The notes: generated from the sequence alone by a model not told the origin. DNA of 64,000 bases from Anoplolepis gracilipes (GCF_047496725.1 NW_027328669.1:255001-319000), one strand, 5' to 3'. Positions 9,990 to 22,066 are shown, counted from the stretch's first letter. Numbers and translations: made by a program.

Positions 9990-11640
9990 ATTAACAGATA
10001 AAATTGCTCATTGGATTATTAAAAATAATATCTCGCATAATTCTGCAAATAAATTATTATTAATAATGAAATCAGAAAACTTGCTTGTTCCAAAAGATTG
10101 TAGAACATTGCAAAAAACTCCTTCATTATGTAATATTGTAAATATGTCACCTGGTGTAGATATACATTTAAGTATTGAAAAAGGCATAATTGAAAAGATG
10201 AAAAATACATTAACAGAGAATTTAGAAATTTTACGGTTAACAATTAATATTGATGACTTACCATTGAGCAAATCATCAAAGAGTCAATTTTGACCTATTT
10301 TAATGTCAATTAATTTATTAGAAGTTTCAGAACTTTTTATTGTCCGTATTTATCATGGTATTTATCATTAAAAAACCAGAATCGGCAATGGATTTTTTAA
10401 ATTTATTTGTGGAAGAATATTTGTTTTTAAGAGAAAATGGTATTACTATAAAGAATAAAGTTGTTAGGCCAATATTTAAAAAAATTATTTGTGAGGCACC
10501 TGCATTTGTTCTATCAATAAAATCTCATACAGGGTATTTTGGTTGCAATAAATGTACGCAAAAGGTAAATATCTTAAGTACGTAAATATCTTACGTAAAT
10601 ATCTTAGACAAAATGACATTTCCATAACTTGATGTCACATTAAGAACTAATAAAAATTTTGCTTTACATTCACAAGAACATCATAAAGGTTTTACTCCTT
10701 TAGAAAAGATATTGGTTTAGTTAGTAATGTGCCTCTCGATTATATGCATTTAGTATGCCTTGGTATTATGAAAACACTTATATTGTTTTGGACTGGAAAA
10801 AAGGAAATTAAAATTAAATGATCATGATATAAATTCAATATCAAAAACTATGAAAATTTTCCGAAAATATATCTCTCAGGAGTTTTATCATCTATCAAGA
10901 GCTAAAGAAGATGTAGAACATTGGAAAACAACAGAATTTAGATAATTTCTCTTATATACAGATCTTGTTGCATTGCAAGGAAAATTGCCTAATATTCAAT
11001 ATAAACATTTTTTATGCTTACACATCGCTATAAGAATTTTACCAGTTCATCAGAGTGTATTAGGCTTAATGCATATGCAAAATCTTTAATTCGATATTTT
11101 ATTGAAAAGTAAAAAAATATATGATAAGAAACATATAACGTGCATAATCTTTGCGATGATGTATTATTATTTGGAAAACTTGATAATTTTAGTGCATTTA
11201 AATTCAAAAGTTATATGAGTCAGATAAAAAGAAAAAATGAAGAATGCACAGTATCTCTTACAATAAATATATAATAGAGTTGTTGAAGATAGAAAGCTAA
11301 CATCTGCTAACAAGTTTAATTTACGTGAAAAAGATGACAACTCTTTAATAATTAATGAAAATGGAAAAATTTATAGATATTATAAAAAAATGTCTTTTGA
11401 AAATTTTACAATATTATTAACTCAAAGAAAATAACTGTGTTCTTTTAAGAAATTCTACTTATATGCTTATTTCAAATATTTATAAAAATGAAAGTAATGA
11501 CATAAAAATAACTGGAAAAATTTTTCAAAATATATCAAATTTCATAGAAAAGCCTTCATTTAGTTTAGCTATAAAAGTCGTTGATATACATGAAACATCA
11601 AATACAGCAACATTTGATTGTAAACATATAAAAATATAAT
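9990..11640 (+). pseudogene. DDE transposase gene remnant, animal CACTA-like type
   Basis: Fragments in order: TDKIAHWIIKNNISH and LLVPKDCRTLQKTP near 9990-10130, INIDDLPLSKSSKSQF followed by a TGA where a Trp is expected (10293), a frameshift, then FVEEYLFLRENGITI, ICEAPAFVLSIKSHTGYFGC and C..C (10340-10585), then further down VSNVPLDYMHLVCLGIMKTL near 10720 and LCLHIAIRILP near 11020. This order fits a widespread animal transposase family with DAPA, HTGYxGC and DYMHLVCLG signatures; my CACTA/EnSpm assignment is from memory and tentative. Several stops and shifts make it non-functional. Confidence 0.65.
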
Positions 11641-12070
11641 GTTTAATTTTACCAATGAATGATAAATTTGCAGTAATTCCATTATTACACAACAATTTGT
11701 AATATCTATTACATGTTAAAGTACATCATTCCTCATATACATAAAACGGCTTTTTCCTTTTCTCGCTATATCTCGAAAATTATTAGAAATATCAAAAAAT
11801 GTTTTATACAAAGCTTTTTTTCGTAAAAACGGCTTTTTATATCGAGAGTAATTTCATCTCTTAAAAGTCTTTTTCTGTCGCAAATAAAAATTTCTAAATT
11901 TATAAAATTATCTAATTATATTAATGATTAAATATTTATCTTAAGGAGTTAGCAGTTAGTAATATAGAAATCTATGCAGATAACTCACCGGTACAATACA
12001 CGTTCCCGAGAGTCCTGGAGTTCGACTTATCCGTCCTGTTTCTGAATTCATTGGCTTTCTCTGCTCGTTA
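11320..12070 (+). repeat. Direct duplication, copy 1
   Basis: Tail of the transposase remnant (TTTACGTGAAAAAGATGACAA...) followed by CATTCCTCATATACAT...AACTCACCGG.ACAATACACGTTC. The same order recurs at 12575-13520 at roughly 90 percent identity by eye. This copy lacks about 350 bases present in copy 2 just before CATTCCTCATATAC. Confidence 0.85.
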
Positions 12071-12330
12071 TCCGTATGAGTTTCTCGCACTCCCTCATTC
12101 AGGTGAAATCCAGTTCTATAAAAATGCAAATTATAAATATACTAATTACAATGAAAGGCCATGTTTTCCAATGAAAATAAGTCAAGAAAAATTGTTAAAA
12201 AATTATAATCATTTATAGCAAAATAGAGTTTTATTTAATTTATATAGCTTACAAATTAGCACATAATTAATACTAAATTAAATGAAAGTTATTTAGGTCA
12301 ATATTTCGTATTTTTTGTGAGCCTCCGAAT

Positions 12331-12492
12331 TTAATGTGAATAGACTTTATTATTCCTGAATTCGGGGATATAGCTTCTCAAAGTTATACAAATCGTAAAC
12401 ATGAAAGCGAGAATACCTTGCGAAGTCAACGGAATGCAAGAAAAACCAAAGACAACGAAACCGAACAATAACGCGATGACCTTATTTTTCAT
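12331..12492 (-). CDS. Short ORF with hydrophobic segments behind a splice-acceptor-like site
   Basis: 53 codons, MKNKVIALLFGFVVFGFSC..., with two hydrophobic stretches (residues 5-20 and 27-38). On the minus strand the ATG follows TTGTTTCAG, a good acceptor, so this may be the last exon of a gene or a fragment of one. It sits between the two copies of the local duplication. Not recognised; could be a pseudogene piece. Confidence 0.25.
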   Translation of the reverse strand: MKNKVIALLFGFVVFGFSCIPLTSQGILAFMFTICITLRSYIPEFRNNKVYSH

Positions 12493-12574
12493 CTGAAACA
12501 AGCGCGACACGAAGACACAATTCCGTTATCATAATTTTATATTTTCTGATACTCTGTTTTCAATATTGAGTTGC

Positions 12575-13520
12575 CCACATTTACGTGAAAAAAATGACAA
12601 TTCTTTAATAATTAATAAAAATGGAAAAATTTAGATATTATAGATATTATTAAAAAATGTCTTTTGAAAATTTTACAATATCACTAGCTCAAACAAAATA
12701 ACTGTGTTTTTTTAAGAAATTCTAATTTTACCAATAAATGATAAATTTGCAGTAATTCCATTATTACACAACAATTTGTAATAACTATTGCATATTAAAG
12801 TATTATGTTCACACATGTAAAGTTTAAATATTATTTTGACATTTAATAATTTTTTTCTAATTTATATTTAATTAAAAATGTCACTTTTTGTACAATTTTA
12901 ATCGTAAAAAAATGTTATTATGATTAATAATAAATTAAATTTTAATAGTAGTTTAATATAAGTGCTGTATATAAAATAAGTAGTAGTTATTTTCTCTGGT
13001 TTTTTAAGATAACATTTGTCATCGGTGTTATATAAGACTAAAACAAATTTGAGACACGAAAAAAGGTATATAAAAAACTATTAAAATTTTTTTAAAAAGT
13101 TTAGAAAATGAACAAATAAATGGATTTACAAATTTTAGTTGCGACGGAAAAGCATTTTTAAGAGATGACATCATTCCTCATATACATATAAAACGGCTTT
13201 TTCCTTTTCTCGCTATATCTCGAAAATTATTAGAGATATCAAAAAATGTTTTATACAAAGCTTTTTCTCGTAAAAACCACTTTATATACCGAAAGTAATT
13301 TCATCTCTTAAAAGTCTTTTTCTGTCGCAAATAAAAATTTCAAAAAATTTATAAAATTATCTAATTATATTATTAATAATTAAATATTTATCTTAAGGAG
13401 TTAGTAGTTAGTAATATATACAAATCTGTGCAGATAACTCACCGGCACAATACACGTTCACGAGTCCTGGAGTCCGATATCTCCGTCCTGTTCTTGAGAT
13501 TCGTTGTCTTTGCTCGATGG
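12575..13520 (+). repeat. Direct duplication, copy 2
   Basis: Second copy of 11320-12070, retaining the transposase 3' tail and the CATTCCTCATATACAT block, with about 350 extra bases (12810-13165) between the two parts. Confidence 0.85.
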
Positions 13521-13985
13521 GGTCTCTTGGATTCTTCAAGTGCTAGCACCAGACTGAGCGCGGATCCTTCTATCCCGGATCGATAGCCCGATCAATCCTG
13601 CGCACACGGGGTGCGTAATTATGGCCAATTACGTAGCGACACGCCGTCTCGCTGGCGAGCCGCGCGCTCAAGAAAGTATCGATAGTATACGCACCCCTGA
13701 TTACGACACGCCAAATATGTCGAAATTCTTTCGAAGGGCTTTTTGCTAAGATCGGAATTTTCTATCTCGATCAGAAATATTATTAGGATCCATCGTCGAT
13801 GATCATAGCCAGTCGTGATACGCCAACTTCTTCGCCAAAAAAAGTCCGCAGGGCGTTTCTTGGGGGTGCGACTCCATACAGCCCTGCTTCTTTGCGCGAA
13901 GATCATTCAACGGTCTGTGGATTTGCGCATTCCGATAACTTTCCGATCACGCCGTATCGGGTTGATCCGCGCCAGTTAAATTGCT
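13521..13985. other. GC-richer block of unknown origin
   Basis: About 450 bases much richer in G+C and CpG than their surroundings, with open frames on both strands (13619-13906 minus, about 13799-14143 plus) and no recognisable domain. It follows the duplication and precedes the MITE cluster; probably part of an older element. Confidence 0.4.
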
Positions 13986-14016
13986 TTTTCATATTATATA
14001 TATATATGTATATATA

Positions 14017-14320
14017 CAGGATGTCCGGTCGCGACCGCCCCATAGCTCAAGGGCAGATAGAGCAAGTCAAACTGAATATAAAAGTTCTCTACCATTTTGC
14101 GATTTTCGCAATAATTATTAAAATATTAATTAAAAACGCTTAGCGAACAATAGTATACATATCTACAAGATGTCCGGTAATAATCGTCCCAACTCTCTAG
14201 GGCAGATAGAGCAGATCAAACTGAACATAAAAGTATTATTTTGCAATAATTATTAAAATATTAATTAAAAACGCTCAGCGTATAAGCGCGCGACGCATAT
14301 AACGCTCAGCATACCCTGAG
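14017..14320. repeat. Half of a nested palindromic mariner-type MITE (family C)
   Basis: An outer left arm (CAGGATGTCCGGTCGCG..., 14017-14165) leads straight into an inner left arm (CAAGATGTCCGGTAATAATC..., from 14166), followed by the inner centre CTCAGCGTATAAGCG. Both right arms are missing. TA precedes both arms. Complete relatives are at 45060-45638 and 55319-55614. Confidence 0.8.
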
Positions 14321-14433
14321 AACATTATTTTGAATTTAAGTGAGACTTAAACATATGTCTATCTTTATCTTTCTTTCTAAATGAATAAAGACAGACATAT
14401 ATTTAAGCCTTGTTTAAAGCTAAAATAATGTTG
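14321..14433. repeat. Foldback MITE, family B copy 2
   Basis: CAACATTATTTT-type termini as in 467-609, about 113 bases, with no internal microsatellite expansion. It begins where the family C palindrome stops. Confidence 0.75.
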
Positions 14434-14943
14434 ATGCAATCGGACCTAAGAGTCTTATTTGCAGTCATTTTTTTTATTCGATAGATTGTTTTTAATTTCC
14501 AAAACTTTTAGAATATTTATTAAACAAATTAAATCGCTCTCGAGACATTATAAGTACAGAAGCTGGTCATATTTTGATAATTTATAGACTTTCAAATAAA
14601 ATTTTATAATTATTGGCGATTAATTATAATTTTGAAAAAATTCTATACATATGAAAATTATTATTAATAGAAATATCGAAATACGATCTTTATTTCTGTA
14701 CTTATATGCGTCTGGCGTCTCATGCGATTTAATTTTTTAAATAAATATTTTAATAATTTTTTGCGTAGAAGTTTTTGTAAAAACTATTGTAAAACTCTTA
14801 AACTTTTAAAATTTGATTAAAAAAGTTAAAAAATTATCGGAAAACAAAGTGAGAGGCAATTAAACTTGCATTGTCTCAGGTTTTTTTTTATTTAGTGGTC
14901 AACTATTTGTGTTTAATCATAGATTAAGATAACATAAAACTAT
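14434..14943. other. Intergenic, nothing recognised
   Basis: AT-rich, no open frame with domain features. Confidence 0.6.
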
Positions 14944-15063
14944 GGCTGTGTTTCAAAATTCACTGTCAGTACTGCCAGCATATCGTCAATCAAACAACCT
15001 TGTTGTTCACTAAATACTAGACGAAGATAATAATATGCTGGCAGTGAATTTTGAAACACAGCC
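14944..15063. repeat. 120-bp MITE with near-perfect long terminal inverted repeats
   Basis: GGCTGTGTTTCAAAATTC at the left end is the exact complement of GAATTTTGAAACACAGCC at the right, continuing into CACTG.CAG.../CTGGCAGTG. TAT flanks both sides. The little-decayed arms suggest a recent insertion. Superfamily unknown. Confidence 0.85.
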
Positions 15064-16009
15064 TATAAAACACGTAAACTTGTTTTCGTGCTAAATCACA
15101 CCATAATGGACCAACTATAATTTCGGTATAAAAGAAATGTTAAATTGTCGATGCTTGGAATACGATTCAGTATGCAATAAGCATTGTGTGTCGTAGGCTT
15201 AAAACTATTAAAAATAAGGTAAAAAGTCTCAACAATTACTACGTTTCTACAAAGTAAGACGCCAGCGTCACACACCTGTTAGTGTATTTTTTATTTCATA
15301 TTTCTTAAAATTATACTTACATTCTTTATTTAAGCGGTATATACCATAGTAACTTTTTAAAAATTAAAAATAGATTGATAAAAAAATGTATTAATAAGAT
15401 TAGTTATAACAAAACAAAATAAATTTTTTTACTCCTTTTTTTACATTACAAATAATGTAAAAATTTTCAGTAAATAAGGTCCATGATGTTTATTTTTTGT
15501 CAACAATAGTTAATTTTAATTTATTGAACATTTTGAGACGTTAAGTTGATTGCAAATTTTAAATAAAATAAATACTGATTTAAGTTTAATTCAAGTTTAA
15601 TTAATTTAAGTTAATATTAATTTTAATTAAGTATATATATATATTTAAAAGTTTAATTTACTTTAATAATATATTGTACAGGTAATATTTTACTTTAACA
15701 ATACATCTTTGAATGTGTGTGTATGTTTGTGTGTTGCTATGATTATTGCAATTATTTATAATTGTACAATTTGGTTAATAATAGTAACACATTATATTTT
15801 TTTATCTTTATTAAATAAAAAATTGATGTTATATTTATGTTTTTAATTTGTCCCAAATATTAATGTAGTTAAAAAATTCATATTTCTACTTTAAAAATAT
15901 ATTGTTCTTAGTTTATTACTGATAATGTGGAGTTGTTTTGTGTAATATTTGACCATTTTTATCGTAATTGTAGATGTTCTTCTCTAAAAGTAAAGTATAA
16001 TACAAATAA
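15064..16009. other. Intergenic, nothing recognised
   Basis: AT-rich. I looked for the missing F-box exon of the FBXO21 pseudogene here and found none. Confidence 0.55.
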
Positions 16010-17243
16010 ATGGGAAAAATTTTTGACAATTCAAATTTTAAACAACAAATAAAAGCAGGTGTAAAATATGTCGAACGCTTACAGTATTATGTGTCTTTAA
16101 TGACAGAAGATGGCTTATGGCATGATGACAAAAAAGAATTGGAATGTCTTCTCCGTTCCATAGCCGAAAATTCGAAATCTTATATTTATCATTTTGTTGT
16201 ACATGAGCTTTTGTTGTACATGAAATAGAATCGTTGCTACACAATCGTCACGGTAAAATTTAATAAATTAAATAGTATTATAAATATTAATGCAATTGTA
16301 CATTCTAAATGTGTAAATATATTTAATTTTAGGAAATTCGATTGCAATTTAATAAGTGCATTTAACTTTGACATGATTATTCGATGTCTAAAACAATATC
16401 GATTAATATACAAGCGAAACAAATTAATAAATATGTCAGAAAAAAAGCAGCTTTTAGAACGGCTACTTACTATTATAGTACAATACTATCGACCACATAT
16501 ATCCTTTTCCGTTATAGAAAAGTATTTAGATAATATTACGGAAGAAGTGTTATTTCACCTTAAAACAAAATATCCTGCGCATCCAAAATTCTCGATATTT
16601 TCTGATCAATTTTTTGATTGGAGAAACAATAATATCAACGACAATTTCTAGAATGAGACAGAAGCTAAACAGATTATTTGGATTCTCCAAAAATTTATAA
16701 CTTCCGAATTGGATAATTATACATTATTGCAACTATTGATAACAGAACGGGATTCAATGGCATATATGTGATGTAAGTTATTTCACTCAAAAAAATGATC
16801 TTGCAACTTCAATAAAAATTTTCTAGATGTAAAAATTTAACTGAAACAGATAAATTATTAGCGAATATTATGATATTGCATATATTTTGCACTTAATCAA
16901 TTTAAATGACAAAGACAGAATCTATATCTGTACTATTAGTGTTTTAGACAAAAATATTTTCTGTGGTGTCTATCTTTAAGACCTATTGACAAGAACAATT
17001 ATATTTGTGATTAATATTTAGCAATAGGATCTAAATTGTCTAGAGATATTGCTAGACTATTGCTGCTATAAATTCTATACGTGACAAACAATATTCTAAC
17101 ACTAACAGACGCAAAAAATACCAATAAATTTTAATTGAGACGTCTAGAAATCTATTTACATTGGCAAAATATTTTTTTGAGTGAATTTAGATTATGTTAA
17201 ATATTATAATTATAGTTTGTTAAGCGATGTGCGAGCATAACTA

Positions 17244-18038
17244 GGGTAAGTGTGCCAATTACTGTGCTCCTTAAGCTGATGCTCGATGATTTTTATTAAT
17301 TTAAAGAGTTTTCCTAATTTTTTTTACTTCTCAAAATATTCATTTCATAATTCAATGGTTTCTTAATATTATAAATTTTTTTGTAATTAAAATATTTAAA
17401 AAAAACTGAAAAATAATTAAAATAAATTAAAAAAGATTTGAGTCAGTTACTAGACACCTAAAAATCGCAAAAATGAATTATTGTGTCTGATATACTGTGC
17501 CCTCTTCCCAAATACGGTGCTTCAAATACTGTGAACAATCGTACTGCGAGAGAGCACAATAATTACCACATCAACAAAAAAATTGTTCAATTACTAGACA
17601 CGCAGTAATTGAAACAAGTACGGAATTCTTACTAATTATTGGATTCATTAAAAATAAAGTTATATATTTCAAAAATTAATTAAACTGTTATTTATTCATA
17701 ATCTATATAGGTTTTAATAATGTAATATTTAATTTTTTACGTTCTGATGTATGTTAATCTATTACATATCGACGCAAATATATTGCTGTTTCTTAAGCTT
17801 TTGAACAAGATTAACATGAGCAACAAGCTACATCAGGTATCAAAAATTTTAATTATTATTTTCAGTATTTAAAAAATATAAATATGTCATATGATTTTAA
17901 TATATACCTAACCTACATAAAAATTGAATTAAAAAAAAAATTAATATCCATAATTTCATAATATTTGATTTTATTATGCAGGAAAATAAATTAAGGGCAC
18001 AGTAACTAGTTGGCCCACAATAATTGACACATTTACCC
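17244..18038. repeat. Inverted-repeat element in an FBXO21 pseudogene intron
   Basis: Starts GGGTAAGTGTGCCAATTACTG and ends TAATTGACACATTTACCC, both ends bordered by TA. About 795 bases, no ORF. Internal phrases of both arms recur (TACTGTGC.C, AATTACCAC), so it is a decayed foldback element. Confidence 0.7.
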
Positions 18039-19992
18039 TATGTTTTTTATATCTTATAAAACAAAAAAATATGATTAATAAAATATGATAATAAAATTTT
18101 TTAACATTTATATATTTATATTTTAATATAGTTTATAGAACGCTGTGATAAGTATTTGCGACCTCTTATATGTTACCACGTAGCCAGAAGGCTTGGCATA
18201 CGCTGCGTTCTGAAGATGGAAAAAATACCATATGATTTGATTTACAGAAAAAAACAAAGTATTGCCATCATATGGAAGCCAAAATAGTACGTATAATTTT
18301 AATTGAAAAATTTGTTAAACTTTCTTGTTTTCAAGATTGGCATAATTTTATTTTAGTCATAATCAGCAACTCAAACAGTTTTATTATGTATTTAGTATTT
18401 TGATATGTGCTAGTTTCAACGCTTTTCATATTTTATATTATATGCAGAACATATTGTGTAATTCTTGTTGCAATTGTTTCTATGATTTTATTTTTGAGAT
18501 AGCATAAATCTCTGATTTTCACATTTTTTATCCTCGTTGAACGAGAGTCATAGATTTGTGTTTGTTTAATGATAAGATGTAATTAACTTTACCTAACAAC
18601 AGTTTAGAGGGTTTTCTTATAAAGACACCTGAGAAATGTTATGTACAGTGTGAAACATCATAAATTTACGTGATCTCAAGGATAGAATCATAAAAACAAT
18701 TGTAAGAAGTAGATATTCTGATTTTTAGCATTCGGATTTAGTATAGAATATGAAAAGTGTTGAAATTATAAGATGTGTCATGCCATTAATAGGACATATC
18801 GAGATTTACTGAATAGGTAGAAAAACTGTTTTAGTTGATTATTACTAAAAATTTCATATTAATATTGAGTTTGTATTTATAAAATCGACTGAACCCCCAT
18901 CATTCATTTTTGGACACCTTGTATATTGTGTGTGTATATATATATATATATAATACATATACACACGTATATTTTTTATTATTTTCAGTGATATTGAAAA
19001 ATATTGGTTTCATGCAGAGTATTTTATGATAATCAAAAATATCAGAGACCACGAAATCGATTATTTCGAGAATTTACCTTTTGTCATTGTCAGAGGAAGA
19101 TATAATTCTTTATCTTGTGAAGATCTATTTAGTGATGTACAGTTTGGCAATTTTTTACATATAGTTTTTTATACGTATTTTTATTAATTTTAGTTAATAA
19201 TTAAAATAACAATCAATTATCGATCTTGATCTAAATGATACGTTAAATCCATGACCATAGTAGAAATATTTTGTAATTTTTGACGCAAAAATTCTAAAAA
19301 GAACTATAATTATTATTCTAACTATATTTTTTTTTCATTTTTTTATTTTAACTGCAACTTTTTAGATTATTTCTACATATAATTTTTATGTACGAAACAT
19401 ATAATTTTTATGTTTAGAGTCTAAAATTTGAACCATGTAGTTTTTCATAAATTAACTTAGAAAGTTCAGAATAGTTGTACTTTTTATGATAATATTCTAT
19501 TTACTTTATTACTTATAAAAATGTTCGTAAAAAGCTTTGGAGACTTGTAAAAATTTTAAATGTTATTATTTATAACTTACTACAATTTTATTAAACTTAT
19601 TGTGAAATTATATCATTTTTACAAATTTGTAATTTGTTGATGAAAATTTTAATTTTTCGTAAAAATACGTAAATTGTTATAAAATTATTTTTACTAAAGG
19701 ACTCTATATATTTTATAAGCAATGAGTAAAGTATTTTTATATTTATAATTAAAATTTTGTTATGTTTTTCTAGATAATAACTTGGATAATAACTGATCTT
19801 ATCTTTCAAGTAATACCTAATGAGGAAAAAAACCCGTGGAAATTAAATATTATGAGAAAAATACTAAAAAATGAAGATATTAATATTACAGCACCAATAA
19901 AGGTAATTTATCGAGCATCTCATAATATAAACTAATAGTCATATAATAATATGTAAAAAAATTATACAAATTATAGTTATCTATATTCTCCG

Positions 19993-20850
19993 CTAAAAAA
20001 GTGGACAAATAGGAAAAATTTATGAAATTTTAAATGCTTATAACATAGGCAATAATCGCATCGTGATTAAAAACCGAAAATGAAGCTTGAAGTGTGTACA
20101 TTGAGAAAAATGTCGATCGGGTGAGATAATTAGTTTTTTAATGGCGGATGTCACAATGAAGACCTGCAAAATTGATTGAGAAAGTTTAGGGAATGAGTTG
20201 CATGGTGAATCAATTGAGCTATATATAATAGAATAACAAGTGCTTGAAAGTTGAAATTTTTCTCTTCAAAATGCGTCATCGCAGAACTTGATATGGTTAT
20301 TTTTCAACGAGTTACGTTAATTTAAAGAGAATACGAATTTTAAATTAAATAACGATTTTAAATGTTAAAACACAATTAAAAATTATCATATCAACTGATC
20401 AAAAAATAAAAATAAAGTTTCAAGTCTATGTTTTGAGAAATTTTTGTCGACTACGTAGAATGATTAGTTTTTCAATGACGGATGACCCAATAAAATTAAT
20501 ACTTTTTCAGATTAACATAACTTAGGGAAAAATTACATATACAAGTTTTGCGATAACGCATTTCGAAAGGAAGAATTTGAACTTTGATGCGTTTTGTATC
20601 CCATTGAGCTCAATTAATTCACGCAACACACTAAAGTGGATTTTCCATTGATCAATTTCTTATTTTATCATCCGCTATTAAAAAATTAATTGAAGTTAAT
20701 CACAAAATCAACGTTAAAAGTTTCTTGAAATACAAAGTCCAAATTTCATTTTCATGTTTGAATCGCTTCGATACAATAGGTATTAACTGTGTTATGAGTG
20801 TTTAAAATTTCATAAATTTTTCCTATTTTTCTGTATCACTTTTTTTTTTA
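19993..20850. repeat. Foldback element, about 860 bp
   Basis: The left arm AATAGGAAAAATTTATGAAA is complemented by TTTCATAAATTTTTCCTATT near the right end, and the outer CTAAAAAAGTGG by CACTTTTTTTTT. Arms extend inward through TTTAAATGCTTATAACATAG. Non-coding and inside the FBXO21 pseudogene. Confidence 0.75.
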
Positions 20851-20940
20851 TACCGAAATGTACAACTTGAGTTGTATATTAATTAATTAATTTACAAACA
20901 ACTGAACAAAATATTGATTATATTCTGCTATTACATTTTC

Positions 20941-21143
20941 CACACACATACGATACGCACATGCATACGCATGCACACACGCACACACACACGCACACAC
21001 ACACATATGCACACGTGCACGCACACGACACACACACGCACGCACGCACGCACACGACACACACACGCACGCACACGACACACACACGCACGCACACGAC
21101 ACACACACGCACGCACACGAACACGCACGCACGCACACGCACG
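20941..21143. repeat. (AC)n/(ACGC)n microsatellite
   Basis: About 200 bases of CACA/CACG repeats ending directly at the acceptor CAG of the FBXO21 YccV exon. Open frames through it on both strands are artefacts of the repeat. Confidence 0.95.
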
Positions 21144-21698
21144 CAGGTTAGATCTGCCATTGTAAGGACAAAACTAAAAATAAGAAATCAAGAAATCAAA
21201 TTTGCGATTGGTATGATTGTAATACATTGTCGCAGAAATATATCGCCACGTGAGGCTTGGATTGAAGCAAGTCACTTTGGCGTAATAATAGGTTGGCATT
21301 TTAAATATAAAGCTACGTTTATAAAAGAATCATTGGGTTATATAGCTCCATATCTGGCCGAAGGCCGTGAAGAAGATCAGCACATTTGTTCAGAATGTAG
21401 AAAATTAGATCAAGCGCATTACATAATTCTCACTGAGGATGATAAAATATGTTACATAGCACACGGTACGAATATTAGTAGCATCCTTATGCATTATAAG
21501 TTTTTTTCTTATATTATCTTTAATCCGTACAACATAAAAAATCTGTTTTATTTTAGATGACATATCGATATGTCAATTTTATCCATTGAATAATCCGCAG
21601 ATTGGTAATGTAGAGATAGGACGATATTTTTCTAGATTCCACGGCACTAGTTATATACCAATTCAAAGCCTGGCAGAAGAGTAGCCAAACGATATATC

Positions 21699-22066
21699 CA
21701 CAACAAAATATATAAAATTTTTAATAAAATAGAACGGAAAGTAATAAGGTATGATTCGACGTGCTTTAATAAGGGAAGGTACATTATTGTAATAAATAGA
21801 AGTAAGATGGATTTATTGAATACGTCAAAAATTTGGAGAGGAGATAGTCTCCACAACAAAATGTATAAAATTTTTAATAAAATAGAACGGAAAGTAATAA
21901 GGTATGATTCGACGTGCTTTAGTAAGGGAGGGTACATTGTAATATATGGAAATAAGATTGATTTATTGAAGACGTCAAAAATTTGGAGAGGAGAGAGGAG
22001 ATCTCCACAACAAAATGTATAAAATTTTTAATAAAATAATACGGAAAGTAATAAAATATGATATTT
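21699..22066 (+). repeat. 2.4-copy tandem repeat, about 153-bp unit
   Basis: CCACAACAAAAT.TATAAAAT starts at 21699, 21851 and 22005; units run through ATAGAACGGAAAGTAATAAG and AAAATTTGGAGAGGAGA. The array starts just past the last recognisable FBXO21 residues, so it may have grown from that gene's 3' part. Confidence 0.9.

Larger units (their letters stand above)
16010..21715 (+). pseudogene. Fbxo21: FBXO21 pseudogene (unprocessed, introns retained)
   Basis: FBXO21 is an SCF substrate receptor with an F-box, a transglutaminase-like (SirB1) region and a C-terminal YccV/hemimethylated-DNA-binding-like domain. Pieces in order: WHDDKKELECLLRSIAEN and YIYHFVVHE (16010-16252); RCLKQYRLIYKR, PHISFSVIEKYLDNITEE and FFDWRNNNINDN (16333-16770); YHVARRLGIRC (about 18133-18285); two uncertain exons near 18990-19135 and 19781-19900; the YccV domain (21148-21461: IKFAIGMIVIHC..., HYIILTEDDKICYIAH), joined by a clean GT-AG intron to ISICQFYPLNNPQIG and GRYFSRFHGTSYIP (21556-21683). 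Lesions: a 17-bp tandem duplication at 16191-16224 shifting VVHE|IESLLHN, a shift before RCLKQ, TAG after INDNF (16649), and TAG in SLAEE*P (21682). No F-box exon found. Introns contain later MITEs. Confidence 0.85.

Noticed and set aside
13619..14143. Possible genes on both strands in the GC-richer block
   Set aside because: Opposed frames of similar length, no domain, plus-strand frame runs into a MITE.
20887..21165. Several overlapping Cys/Val/Arg- or Thr/His-rich frames
   Set aside because: They are translations of the CA/CACG microsatellite in different frames; only the part after 21147 is exon-derived.
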